Assembly: GCA_004375725.1 (NCBI GenBank)
Contig: SOKS01000043.1
Location: 1 to 13,274 of the forward strand
DNA: 13,274 nt
DNA from: Dehalococcoidia bacterium
GTDB lineage: Bacteria; Chloroflexota; Dehalococcoidia; Dehalococcoidales; RBG-16-60-22
Reading direction: 5' to 3'
In this document: positions 6,893 through 12,912 of the stretch, one piece after another
Position numbering within the stretch: the stretch's first letter is position 1
How the letters are laid out: each line of letters opens with the position of its first letter
The notes under the pieces: model-generated
What the model saw: the letters and a program-made list of their open reading frames with translations, nothing else
The model's database searches: none
What the model was told of the DNA's origin: nothing
Made by a program: the position numbers and the translations under genes

Positions 6893-6943
6893 AAAAAAAA
6901 GAGGCAAGGGATTTTCCGTTACGTAATGTGGTGCCCTTGCCTC
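6893..6943 (-). terminator. Strong intrinsic terminator between convergent aldolase and amidohydrolase genes
   Basis: A perfect 10-bp inverted repeat, GAGGCAAGGG (6901-6910) and CCCTTGCCTC (6934-6943), with a 23-nt loop. On the minus strand the stem is followed directly by eight T (A8 at 6893-6900), a textbook rho-independent terminator for the amidohydrolase. On the plus strand it is followed by the weaker TCCTGTTTCTTT, so it may also stop the aldolase transcript. Confidence 0.85.
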
Positions 6944-6969
6944 TCCTGTTTCTTTCCGACGAAAAAGAG

Positions 6970-7953
6970 CTACAGGCGCAAGACACGCTTGGCGTTTTCC
7001 GCCAGTATCATCCTTTTTTCTTCATCAGTCAACGGCATACGTATGAGCTGCTCTATCTGTGGTTGCGGTTCCAGTGCCGGGAAGTCAGTACCGAACAGTA
7101 TTCTGTCCGTGCCGATTTTGCGGAAAATTCGTGGGACGTCTGCCTCCGCCAGGCCCCGATGCGGACTGTGAGGGATGCGGTCGGGTGCAGAAAAGCCCTG
7201 TGAAGTATCGAAATAGATATTGGGGTACTTCTGGGCCAGTTCCACCCTCTCATCCCACCATGCCGCGCCGAGGTGAGCAAGGACGATACTGAGGCGCGGG
7301 AAGGTCGAAGCCACCCTGGCCCATCTCTTGGGCTCGCCATAATCAATAACATCATACTGCACGGTCAAGGCCACCGGTGAAGGAAATACCGTAAGGACAT
7401 GCGGCGTCGGCCATGTCGCTGAATCAGCCAGCACCGGAAGTCCCAGCTCCTGGCATTTCTCATAGGCCGGGAACATCACCTCATCATCGGGGAAAAAGCA
7501 GAACATGCCAGGGTGGAGTTTGATTCCCTTCGCTCCCTGACTGGCCCTCAACTCCACCTCTTTCACTATCTCCTGAGCACCACCCAGGTCCGGTGAGATG
7601 CAACTGAAGGATACCATCTGGGGGAAGCGCTTGCTCAGCTCACAGCCCCATTCATTCATTTCGCGCATTTTGGGAGCCACCTGCTCACCGATCTTTTTTT
7701 CCTGCTCCCGCCGCTGCTTTTCCGGCAGCGAGGCGAGTTTCGCCTTCTCAACAAGAGGGCCCCGGTCCTGACGCGGAATCAGAGTCAAGACGACCATTTT
7801 GGAGATACCCTCTCGCTTCATATATTCGACGGCTTTCTCTGGCGCACCGTACCGGTCACATGCCCTGCGCCCGGGTAAAAGCCACCAGTTTCTCTCCTCC
7901 TCTGGAGTCCTCGCCAGGTGAGTGTGAGCGTCAATGATTTCGAAATCTGCCAT
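6970..7953 (-). CDS. Amidohydrolase-2 family TIM-barrel enzyme (ACMSD-like hydrolase or decarboxylase)
   Basis: Metal-dependent TIM-barrel protein of the family that includes ACMS decarboxylase, gamma-resorcylate decarboxylase and 2-pyrone-4,6-dicarboxylate lactonase. 327 aa from the ATG at 7953, chosen because AAGGAGG lies 5 nt upstream (7959-7965); the frame is open to 8061, but the extra 36 residues look non-coding. Motifs: IIDAHTHL with metal ligands H10 and H12; GIKLHPG with H147; VLAHLG with H227; FGTDFP with D290, the conserved barrel-end aspartate. Where relatives usually have a histidine in GLPVLIH, this protein has GLPVLAD (D177). It could be a C-C decarboxylase or a hydrolase; the substrate cannot be told. 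Divergent from the aminotransferase, and terminated by the stem-loop at 6893-6943. Confidence 0.85.
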   Translation of the reverse strand: MADFEIIDAHTHLARTPEEERNWWLLPGRRACDRYGAPEKAVEYMKREGISKMVVLTLIPRQDRGPLVEKAKLASLPEKQRREQEKKIGEQVAPKMREMNEWGCELSKRFPQMVSFSCISPDLGGAQEIVKEVELRASQGAKGIKLHPGMFCFFPDDEVMFPAYEKCQELGLPVLADSATWPTPHVLTVFPSPVALTVQYDVIDYGEPKRWARVASTFPRLSIVLAHLGAAWWDERVELAQKYPNIYFDTSQGFSAPDRIPHSPHRGLAEADVPRIFRKIGTDRILFGTDFPALEPQPQIEQLIRMPLTDEEKRMILAENAKRVLRL

Positions 7954-7993
7954 GTGTTCCTCCTTCTCTGTAATCTTATATTCGCTCTTGGAT

Positions 7994-8022
7994 ACTTTAG
8001 GCAGTCGGTCCTGCTTTGTCAA
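7994..8022 (-). promoter_or_regulatory. Promoter of the amidohydrolase gene
   Basis: On the minus strand TTGACA (8022-8017), 17-bp spacer, TAAAGT (7999-7994). The expected start near 7987 gives a leader of about 34 nt. The block shares TTCTTGAC, CAGGAC and TGC elements, in the same order and nearly the same spacing, with the promoter region of the Ldh gene at 12638-12670. Confidence 0.55.
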
Positions 8023-8109
8023 GAATTCTCTTTGCTGGCACAATTGAAGAATATGAAGCATAATCCAGTACTGGTTGACCTGTTTGCCAGACTTCTTAAT
8101 TTGTTATAA

Positions 8110-8138
8110 GATAATTGTTATCATATTCCGATTATCGG
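8110..8138 (+). promoter_or_regulatory. Two adjacent palindromes before the aminotransferase gene (possible operators)
   Basis: GATAATTGTTATC (8110-8122) is a perfect 5-bp inverted repeat around TTG, and CCGATTATCGG (8128-8138) is a perfect 5-bp inverted repeat around one T. Their centres are 17 bp apart. A weak promoter, TTGCCA (8084-8089) with 17-bp spacing to TAAGAT (8107-8112), would overlap the first palindrome. The position suits repressor binding or mRNA leader structure; the first palindrome only loosely resembles Fur-type boxes. Confidence 0.4.
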
Positions 8139-8188
8139 GATAGCACCAGCGGTTTACCCGCTTGAACAATCAGAAAGGAGAAATAGCC

Positions 8189-9535
8189 ATGTCTCGAGAA
8201 CAGTTGCTGGCCGAAGTCACCAGGAAATACGAAGATATCTATCGTAAAAGAACCCGGAAATCCGGAGAGACGCTGGAAAAAGCTAAAAAATATATGCCGG
8301 GCGGGGATACCCGCACCTCGATCTGGTTTGACCCCTATCCATTCTGGATAGATAAGGCTGAGGGCTGCCGCTTCACCGACGTTGACGGGAACGAGTACAT
8401 TGACTTCCATAATTGCTACACCACGATGATTCTGGGTCACGCCAATCCCAAGGTGGTGGCGGCGGTACGGGAACAGGCGGCGAAGGGCACCGCTTTGGGA
8501 ACGCTGATTCCCACCGTGGTGCGCTGGTCAGAACTGGTCTGCAACATGGTCGACTCCGTGGACAAGGTGAGATTTGGCAACTCGGGGACGGAAGCGGTAA
8601 TGATGGCCATACGCCTGGCCAGAGGTCTTTCCGGCAAGGACATGGTCCTGAAAACGGATGGCTGTTACCACGGGAGCTACGACCCCGTGGTCTTTCCCTC
8701 CGACGCCACTGGCATATCAAAAGGCAACCGGTCAGAATCCATCATCGTCCCCTACAATGACAAAGCGGCCGCGGAGAAAGCCATTGTGGAGAACAAAGAC
8801 AGGCTGGCAGCGGTCATCGTTGAGGGAGCGATGGGCGCGGCGGGTATGATTCCGCCCCGCGATGGCTACCTGGAGTTTCTGTGCCAGGTCACCAGGGATA
8901 ATGGCATCATGTTCATCCTCGACGAGGTCATCAGCCTGAGGCTGGCCTGGGGAGGCGTGCAGAGCATTTATAAAATCAAGCCTGACCTTACCACCATGGC
9001 CAAAATCATTGGCGGCGGCTATCCGGTTGGCGCCATCGGCGGGCGTGAAGACCTGATGCAGATGTTCTCCCCTGAGATAAGAAAGGTTTACCACGCCGGG
9101 ACGCTGAACGCCAATCCCATCACCGCCACCGCCGGCGTCGCCACCATGGAGCAGCTCAACGCCGATGTCATCAACTATATCAACCAGCTCGGCGAGTCTT
9201 TCGCCGACGGCGTCCGGGCTGTCTTCAAGCGACTCAATATCAAGGGGCAGGTGACTGGAATGGGCTCGCTGCAGAACATCCACTTCCACGACCAGCCGGT
9301 AATCAATGGTAAAGCAGCCAGAGAAGCCAACAAAGACCTGATGCACCTGTTCTACCTGGCCATGCTGGAGAGAGGCTGTTTCTCGGCGGCAAGAGGGTTC
9401 TATGTTATGTCAACTCCAATGAAGCCGGGGGAAATCGACACTGCGGTCAAGGCGGTTGACGATGTTATGACTGGACTCAAGCCAACGATTGAGGAACTGT
9501 GGCCCGAGCTGATTGGCCCGGCGCCCGAAGCCTAG
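8189..9535 (+). CDS. Class III PLP aminotransferase, glutamate-1-semialdehyde aminomutase-like
   Basis: Fold-type I PLP enzyme, 448 aa. The ATG at 8189 is chosen because AGAAAGGAG precedes it; an in-frame TTG at 8162 lies upstream of that site. Motifs: PGGDTRTS near residue 37; DVDGNEYIDF (64-73); LGHANPKVV (82-90); the PLP phosphate loop NSGTEA (131-136); YHGSYD (160-165); ILDEVISLR (243-251) with D245 binding the pyridine nitrogen; and AKIIGGGYPVGA (271-282) with K272 as the Schiff-base lysine. Closest family resemblance is to HemL, but the sequence DEVISLRLAWGG departs from the usual DEVxTGFR, and no heme genes are nearby, so a catabolic transaminase or aminomutase is more likely than tetrapyrrole synthesis. 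Divergent from the amidohydrolase and convergent with the amidase, 18 bp away. Confidence 0.87.
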   Translation: MSREQLLAEVTRKYEDIYRKRTRKSGETLEKAKKYMPGGDTRTSIWFDPYPFWIDKAEGCRFTDVDGNEYIDFHNCYTTMILGHANPKVVAAVREQAAKGTALGTLIPTVVRWSELVCNMVDSVDKVRFGNSGTEAVMMAIRLARGLSGKDMVLKTDGCYHGSYDPVVFPSDATGISKGNRSESIIVPYNDKAAAEKAIVENKDRLAAVIVEGAMGAAGMIPPRDGYLEFLCQVTRDNGIMFILDEVISLRLAWGGVQSIYKIKPDLTTMAKIIGGGYPVGAIGGREDLMQMFSPEIRKVYHAGTLNANPITATAGVATMEQLNADVINYINQLGESFADGVRAVFKRLNIKGQVTGMGSLQNIHFHDQPVINGKAAREANKDLMHLFYLAMLERGCFSAARGFYVMSTPMKPGEIDTAVKAVDDVMTGLKPTIEELWPELIGPAPEA

Positions 9536-9553
9536 CCGGAACTGAATCACGGC

Positions 9554-10975
9554 TCATGACACGGCCGGATATTTGTCGGCCCAGGGTTGTGCCTCTTCAA
9601 AGGCCGCCGAGGCCTGCAACACAGTAACTTCATCACCAAAACGGCCAATTATCTGGAGTCCTACTGGCAGCCCTTCGGCAGAGAAACCACAGGGCACTGA
9701 TGCCGCAGGGTTACCCGTGAGATTGAAGACGCTGGTAAACGGGATAAAATCCCAGTCAATGAACCCGCGACCGCGCCCCCGCCCCCGCTTCCCTACCGGC
9801 GGCGCCGTCACCGCCGTGGTCGGCGTCAGTAGCAGGTCATATTTCTCAAAGAAGTCCCTCATAATGCCGCGGACCCGCTCTATCTGCGTCCACGTCCGGG
9901 CAACCTCCATCCCACCCAGGCCGCGGGCACACTCCAGGGCCAGCCTGGTATAGTCCATAAGCTCATCGGCATGCTTATCAAGAGCAAAATCCAGGTATAA
10001 ATCATATTGCGCCGCAAGCAGCACGTCCCATAGGTCAAACGGCTCGCCGGTGTCCGGTGCTGCCTCCTCTACCTCGTGTCCCATCCCGGCAAAGACACGG
10101 GCTGCGGCTTCAACGGCCGATTTTACCTCGGGGTCAACCTTCACGCCATACCGCAGGTCGGGGCTCCAGGCTATTCTGAGCTTTCCCAGCTTACCGTCCA
10201 CAGCCTTCAAGAAGTCAGGAGGCGCTGTCCTGATACAGGTGTAGTCCAGCCCATCCGGTCCCGCCATCACGTTCAGCATCAGCGCCGTATCCCGCACGTT
10301 CCGCGTCATCGGGTCGAGGCAACTGACGTGAGAGACGCCCCAGGGCTGGACATCCTTGGGCACCCGACCATAACTGGCTTTCAGGCCGAAAACACCGCAC
10401 CAGCTTGCCGGAATCCGCGTGGAGCCGCCGCCATCAGTGCCCTGCGCCAGCGGTGAGATACCGGCAGCGGTACCAGCCGCCGCGCCACCGCTGGAGCCAC
10501 CGGAGTTTCTTTCCATATTCCAGGGATTTCGGCAGGTGTCGGTCAGTTTATTCTCCGTGCAGCAGCTCAGCCCAAACTCGGGCGTATTGGTCTTGCCGAT
10601 AATGATAGCTCCAGCCGCTTTGAGACGCTGCACCATGGTTCCTTCCTTGTCGGGGATGAAATCCTTATAGACCAGCGAGCCCTGCGTGGTGCGGATACCC
10701 CTGGTCAGCACCAGGTCTTTGATGGAGACGGGTATGCCATGAAGAGGACCCGGCTTCGCGCCGGTATGGAGCACTTTTTCCGCCTCACGGGCTGCCCGCA
10801 TCGCCTCTTTCTCAGTTACGATTAGATAAGCGTTCAGTTTTGGGTTTATTTCGCCGATTCTTTTCAGGGTAGCCTCCATCAGCTCTACCGGCGATAATTG
10901 CTTATTTCGGATCGCCTCCGCTAGCTTATGGGCAGGAGTAAAACAGAGTTCGCGCGCTTCACTGACCGAAGTCAT
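9554..10975 (-). CDS. Amidase-signature family amidohydrolase
   Basis: Ser-cisSer-Lys amidase, 473 aa, normal for the family, which includes GatA, acylamidases and indoleacetamide hydrolases. Motifs: PLHGIPVSIKD with catalytic K86; GKTNTPEFG (127-135); NPWN; GGSSGGAAAG with cis-serine S162; and GTDGGGSTRIPASWCG (179-194) with nucleophile S185. The C-terminal part keeps NLTGNPAASVPCG. Residues 397-404 are four consecutive Arg-Gly pairs, an unusual low-complexity loop. The ATG is preceded by GGGAGG, 5 nt away. No gatB or gatC lies nearby, so a catabolic amidase is more likely than tRNA amidation. It shares its upstream region with the divergent XRE regulator, a candidate controller. Substrate unknown. 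Confidence 0.9.
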   Translation of the reverse strand: MTSVSEARELCFTPAHKLAEAIRNKQLSPVELMEATLKRIGEINPKLNAYLIVTEKEAMRAAREAEKVLHTGAKPGPLHGIPVSIKDLVLTRGIRTTQGSLVYKDFIPDKEGTMVQRLKAAGAIIIGKTNTPEFGLSCCTENKLTDTCRNPWNMERNSGGSSGGAAAGTAAGISPLAQGTDGGGSTRIPASWCGVFGLKASYGRVPKDVQPWGVSHVSCLDPMTRNVRDTALMLNVMAGPDGLDYTCIRTAPPDFLKAVDGKLGKLRIAWSPDLRYGVKVDPEVKSAVEAAARVFAGMGHEVEEAAPDTGEPFDLWDVLLAAQYDLYLDFALDKHADELMDYTRLALECARGLGGMEVARTWTQIERVRGIMRDFFEKYDLLLTPTTAVTAPPVGKRGRGRGRGFIDWDFIPFTSVFNLTGNPAASVPCGFSAEGLPVGLQIIGRFGDEVTVLQASAAFEEAQPWADKYPAVS

Positions 10976-11053
10976 TATTACCTCCCTTTGAGATGTTCCT
11001 TTATTTGGGCAAGCACGTTAAGGCTGATAACAGCCGCATCAAATGGCACAGGC

Positions 11054-11082
11054 ATTTTAAGTGGCTAACCTTCTTTTGTCAA
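11054..11082 (-). promoter_or_regulatory. Promoter of the amidase gene
   Basis: On the minus strand TTGACA (11082-11077), 17-bp spacer, TAAAAT (11059-11054), a near-consensus sigma-70 promoter. The expected start near 11047 leaves a 70-nt leader before the ATG at 10975. Confidence 0.6.
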
Positions 11083-11163
11083 ACTTTTCGCCCCGAATCA
11101 GCCTTCTACGCCGCTCACTGCCGCTCACCCCATTTGACTTCCTTAAAAGTTATTTCCTGCCAA

Positions 11164-11194
11164 TTGTCACAAATTCTGTCATTGGTATTGACAA
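11164..11194 (+). promoter_or_regulatory. TGTCA/TGACA repeats at the regulator promoter (candidate operator)
   Basis: TGTCA at 11165-11169, TGTCA at 11177-11181 and the inverted TGACA at 11189-11193 start exactly 12 bp apart. The outer pair extends to TTGTCA/TGACAA. The last copy lies inside the -35 hexamer of the regulator's promoter, as expected for an autoregulatory operator. Which protein binds is unknown. Confidence 0.4.
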
Positions 11195-11217
11195 ATGAGC
11201 ATATTAAATGTTATACT
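11188..11217 (+). promoter_or_regulatory. Promoter of the XRE regulator gene
   Basis: TTGACA (11188-11193), 18-bp spacer, TATACT (11212-11217): 6/6 and 5/6 matches to sigma-70 consensus. The predicted start near 11224 gives a leader of about 40 nt. ACGTA is repeated just downstream (11221-11225 and 11234-11238). Confidence 0.65.
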
Positions 11218-11264
11218 CTCACGTACTACACAACGTAAAACCTTCTATTAGGTAAGTGGATAAT

Positions 11265-11459
11265 ATGGAAAGACTCTCAGAGAGACTGAAGGAACTGCGC
11301 AAGAAGAAAGGCCTGACACAGGAGGATATGGCACGGGAGATAAACGTTAGCCTTTCCACAGTGCAACGCTGGGAGAAAAAGGGCGGCGAGCCAACCAGGC
11401 TGGCGCGCCGCGAGCTTCAGAGGCTATTCCGCAGAGAAGGCATCAATCTCAATTCATAA
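11265..11459 (+). CDS. Small XRE/Cro-type helix-turn-helix regulator
   Basis: A 64-aa protein that is essentially a single HTH_3 domain. The helix-turn-helix is LTQEDMAREINVSLSTVQRW (about residues 17-36), with basic flanks RLKELRKKKG before and RRELQRLFRREG after. There is no ligand-binding or protease domain. The start is uncertain: the ATG at 11265 gives the typical MERLSERLKEL, while GTG at 11256 adds three residues; AGG at 11250-11252 is a little too far from the first and too close to the second. The gene has a near-consensus promoter with repeats at the -35, which suggests autoregulation. Sitting divergently from the amidase and convergently to the Ldh gene, it may control one or both. 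It could instead be a leftover antitoxin or phage-type regulator; no toxin partner is visible. Confidence 0.85.
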   Translation: MERLSERLKELRKKKGLTQEDMAREINVSLSTVQRWEKKGGEPTRLARRELQRLFRREGINLNS

Positions 11460-11489
11460 GGGCCAATCGTGATTCTAAACGCCGTCTGA

Positions 11490-12599
11490 TCACAGGCCGG
11501 GCGGTAATTTAACACCTAATTTTTCGGAAACAGCTATCAGGTTGCGGATAGTTCCCTCAGGTAAAGGAATCCCATTCTTTGAACGCTCGACAAAGGTTCT
11601 CTCCTCCGGTTCACCGGGGACAAATATCTCGCTGAAACCATCGGCCTTGGGCAGCGCTTTTACGCCATCGATAAGGTTATCAATATGCTCCTTATAGCTC
11701 TCCAGGTCAGTAAACGTACTGATATCTATGGCCGCGACCACGCTATTCTGAATGTGCTTGGGGACCCAGCTCAGACGCTCACCTACGGCCTGCTCTTTCT
11801 TACCTTCCGCAGGTGGCCCGACTTCACGCCCGGATAGCACCGGCTCCACCACCGGGTTGCCCGCCATAACGCTGGCAAGGCACTCGAACATCATCGCCAG
11901 GCCCGAGCCTTTTGGCCCGCCAAAGGGCAAAAGCGCACCGACATTCCTGGGGTCGGTGGTCGGGTTACCGTCCTTGTCCAGTGCCCAGCCTTCCGGTATG
12001 GGCATGTTCTTATCGACCGCCAGCCAGAGCTTCCCGCCCGCGACCACGCTGGTGGCCATATCCAGGTTGAGCGGACGATGGCGCTTTGCCGGCACGGAAA
12101 TGGCTATTGGGCTATTGTGCACGCCGGGAACCCTGGCGCCAAATGGCGCCATGTTCGGGGGATTGCTGACGAACACGATTCCCGCCATCCCCTTTTCCGC
12201 CATCATCTGCGAGTAATATCCAAGGGCACCCTGGTGGGTCAGGTTGCGTATTATCGCCCAGCAAATGCCCATTTTCTTTGCTTTTGCCACCACCATGTTA
12301 ACAACCTTAATGGTGACCACCGGACCGAGAGCACGGTCAGCATCCAGTAGTATGGTTGCCGGAGTCTCTTTAATAACCTGAATATTGGGCTTTGGATTCA
12401 TCACGCCCTTTTCAATGTTATCAAGATACCAGGGGATACGCAGCACGCCATGGGAGTCCACAGCACGCAGGTTGGCCCAGATCAGCGCTCCCGCTTCAGC
12501 TTCAGCATCTTCCGGTGGCATGCCTGCCCGGACAAATACCTCCTTGGTGAATTCCTTCAATGGCCCCCAGGCCACTACCTTCACTTCGCTCTCTGCCAT
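11490..12599 (-). CDS. Ldh-family (malate/L-lactate/ureidoglycolate-type) NAD(P)-dependent dehydrogenase
   Basis: Oxidoreductase of the Ldh_2 / MdhII family (not the Rossmann lactate dehydrogenases), which interconverts 2-hydroxy and 2-oxo acids; relatives include malate, sulfolactate, ureidoglycolate and diketogulonate enzymes. 369 aa from the ATG at 12599, chosen because AAGGAGG lies 4 nt upstream; the frame is open to 12782, but that stretch contains the promoter. Motifs: NLRAVDSHGVLRIPWY (43-58) with catalytic H50; THQGALGYYSQM (121-132) with H122; APFGARVPGVHNSPIAI; DMATSVVAGGK; IPEGWALDKDGNPTTDP; and PFGGPKGSGLAMM. GVHNSPIA replaces the more common GTNPIA. The C-terminus matches the relic at 5784-5951. 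It converges on the XRE gene. Likely partner of aldolase or transaminase products in 2-oxo-acid metabolism, by inference. Confidence 0.9.
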   Translation of the reverse strand: MAESEVKVVAWGPLKEFTKEVFVRAGMPPEDAEAEAGALIWANLRAVDSHGVLRIPWYLDNIEKGVMNPKPNIQVIKETPATILLDADRALGPVVTIKVVNMVVAKAKKMGICWAIIRNLTHQGALGYYSQMMAEKGMAGIVFVSNPPNMAPFGARVPGVHNSPIAISVPAKRHRPLNLDMATSVVAGGKLWLAVDKNMPIPEGWALDKDGNPTTDPRNVGALLPFGGPKGSGLAMMFECLASVMAGNPVVEPVLSGREVGPPAEGKKEQAVGERLSWVPKHIQNSVVAAIDISTFTDLESYKEHIDNLIDGVKALPKADGFSEIFVPGEPEERTFVERSKNGIPLPEGTIRNLIAVSEKLGVKLPPGL

Positions 12600-12637
12600 A
12601 ATACCTCCTTTTGAAATCCGGTAAGTCGTACTTGATG

Positions 12638-12667
12638 ATTTTATGGCGCAGTCCTGTCCAAAGTCAA
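12638..12667 (-). promoter_or_regulatory. Promoter of the Ldh-family gene
   Basis: On the minus strand TTGACT (12667-12662), 18-bp spacer, TAAAAT (12643-12638). The expected start near 12631 gives a leader of about 31 nt before the ATG at 12599. Its sequence resembles the amidohydrolase promoter well beyond the hexamers. Confidence 0.55.
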
Positions 12668-12679
12668 GAAACGGATACC

Positions 12680-12730
12680 GGGCGAGAAACCGGTAAATAT
12701 GCCGTGTTAAAAACCTTTTTATTCTCGCCC
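12680..12730. repeat. 9-bp inverted repeat between the Ldh and tRNA-Arg promoters
   Basis: GGGCGAGAA (12680-12688) and TTCTCGCCC (12722-12730) are perfect inverted repeats 33 bp apart. The loop holds TAAAAACCTTTTTA, itself a 6-bp palindrome around CC. Neither strand has a T-tract right after the stem, so a terminator is unlikely; a protein-binding or remnant structure is possible. Confidence 0.45.
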
Positions 12731-12765
12731 TGGGCTCAGGTGCAAAGAATCGTAAACCGTACCCA

Positions 12766-12795
12766 TTGCCCTTTACCGTCATTCTCGGTTATAAT
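12766..12795 (+). promoter_or_regulatory. Promoter of tRNA-Arg
   Basis: TTGCCC (12766-12771), 18-bp spacer, perfect TATAAT (12790-12795). The predicted start near 12802 is 7 nt before the mature tRNA. Same -35 and spacing as the tRNA-Pro promoter. Confidence 0.65.
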
Positions 12796-12808
12796 TCGCC
12801 TTGAAGGT

Positions 12809-12883
12809 GCCCCTGTAGCTCAGAGGATAGAGCAGCGGTTTCCTAAACCGCGTGCCCGGGTTCGAGTCCCGGCAGGGGTACCA
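12809..12883 (+). tRNA. tRNA-Arg (anticodon CCT), CCA encoded
   Basis: Acceptor GCCCCTG (12809-12815) pairs with CAGGGGT (12873-12879), including one terminal G-U pair. D-arm GCTC/GAGC; anticodon stem GCGGT (12835-12839) with ACCGC (12847-12851); loop TTCCTAA gives anticodon CCT at 12842-12844, reading arginine AGG. T-arm CGGGTTCGAGTCCCG. Discriminator A at 12880 and encoded CCA at 12881-12883. Confidence 0.97.
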
Positions 12884-12912
12884 GTTTTAAATATTAATAA
12901 GGAGGTTTTTAA

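Noticed and set aside
7954..8061. N-terminal extension of the amidohydrolase
   Set aside because: A strong AAGGAGG 5 nt before the ATG at 7953 marks the true start, and the promoter lies inside the supposed extension.
8732..9346. 204-aa open frame on the minus strand
   Set aside because: It lies wholly inside the aminotransferase gene, whose PLP motifs are unmistakable; no ribosome binding site or recognisable domain. A shadow frame.
8189..9535. Heme biosynthesis role (hemL)
   Set aside because: Active-site segment differs from HemL and no heme gene is nearby; family membership alone does not support the symbol.
9536..9553. Terminator between the aminotransferase and amidase genes
   Set aside because: Only 18 bp with no convincing stem and no T-tract on either strand.
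10993..11238. 81-aa open frame in the amidase-XRE intergenic region
   Set aside because: It covers both promoters, has no convincing start signal and no recognisable sequence.
11752..12216. 154-aa open frame on the plus strand
   Set aside because: Antisense to conserved Ldh-family motifs, with proline/serine-rich composition typical of shadow frames.
12600..12782. N-terminal extension of the Ldh-family protein
   Set aside because: A perfect ribosome binding site precedes the ATG at 12599, and the promoter hexamers fall within the extension.
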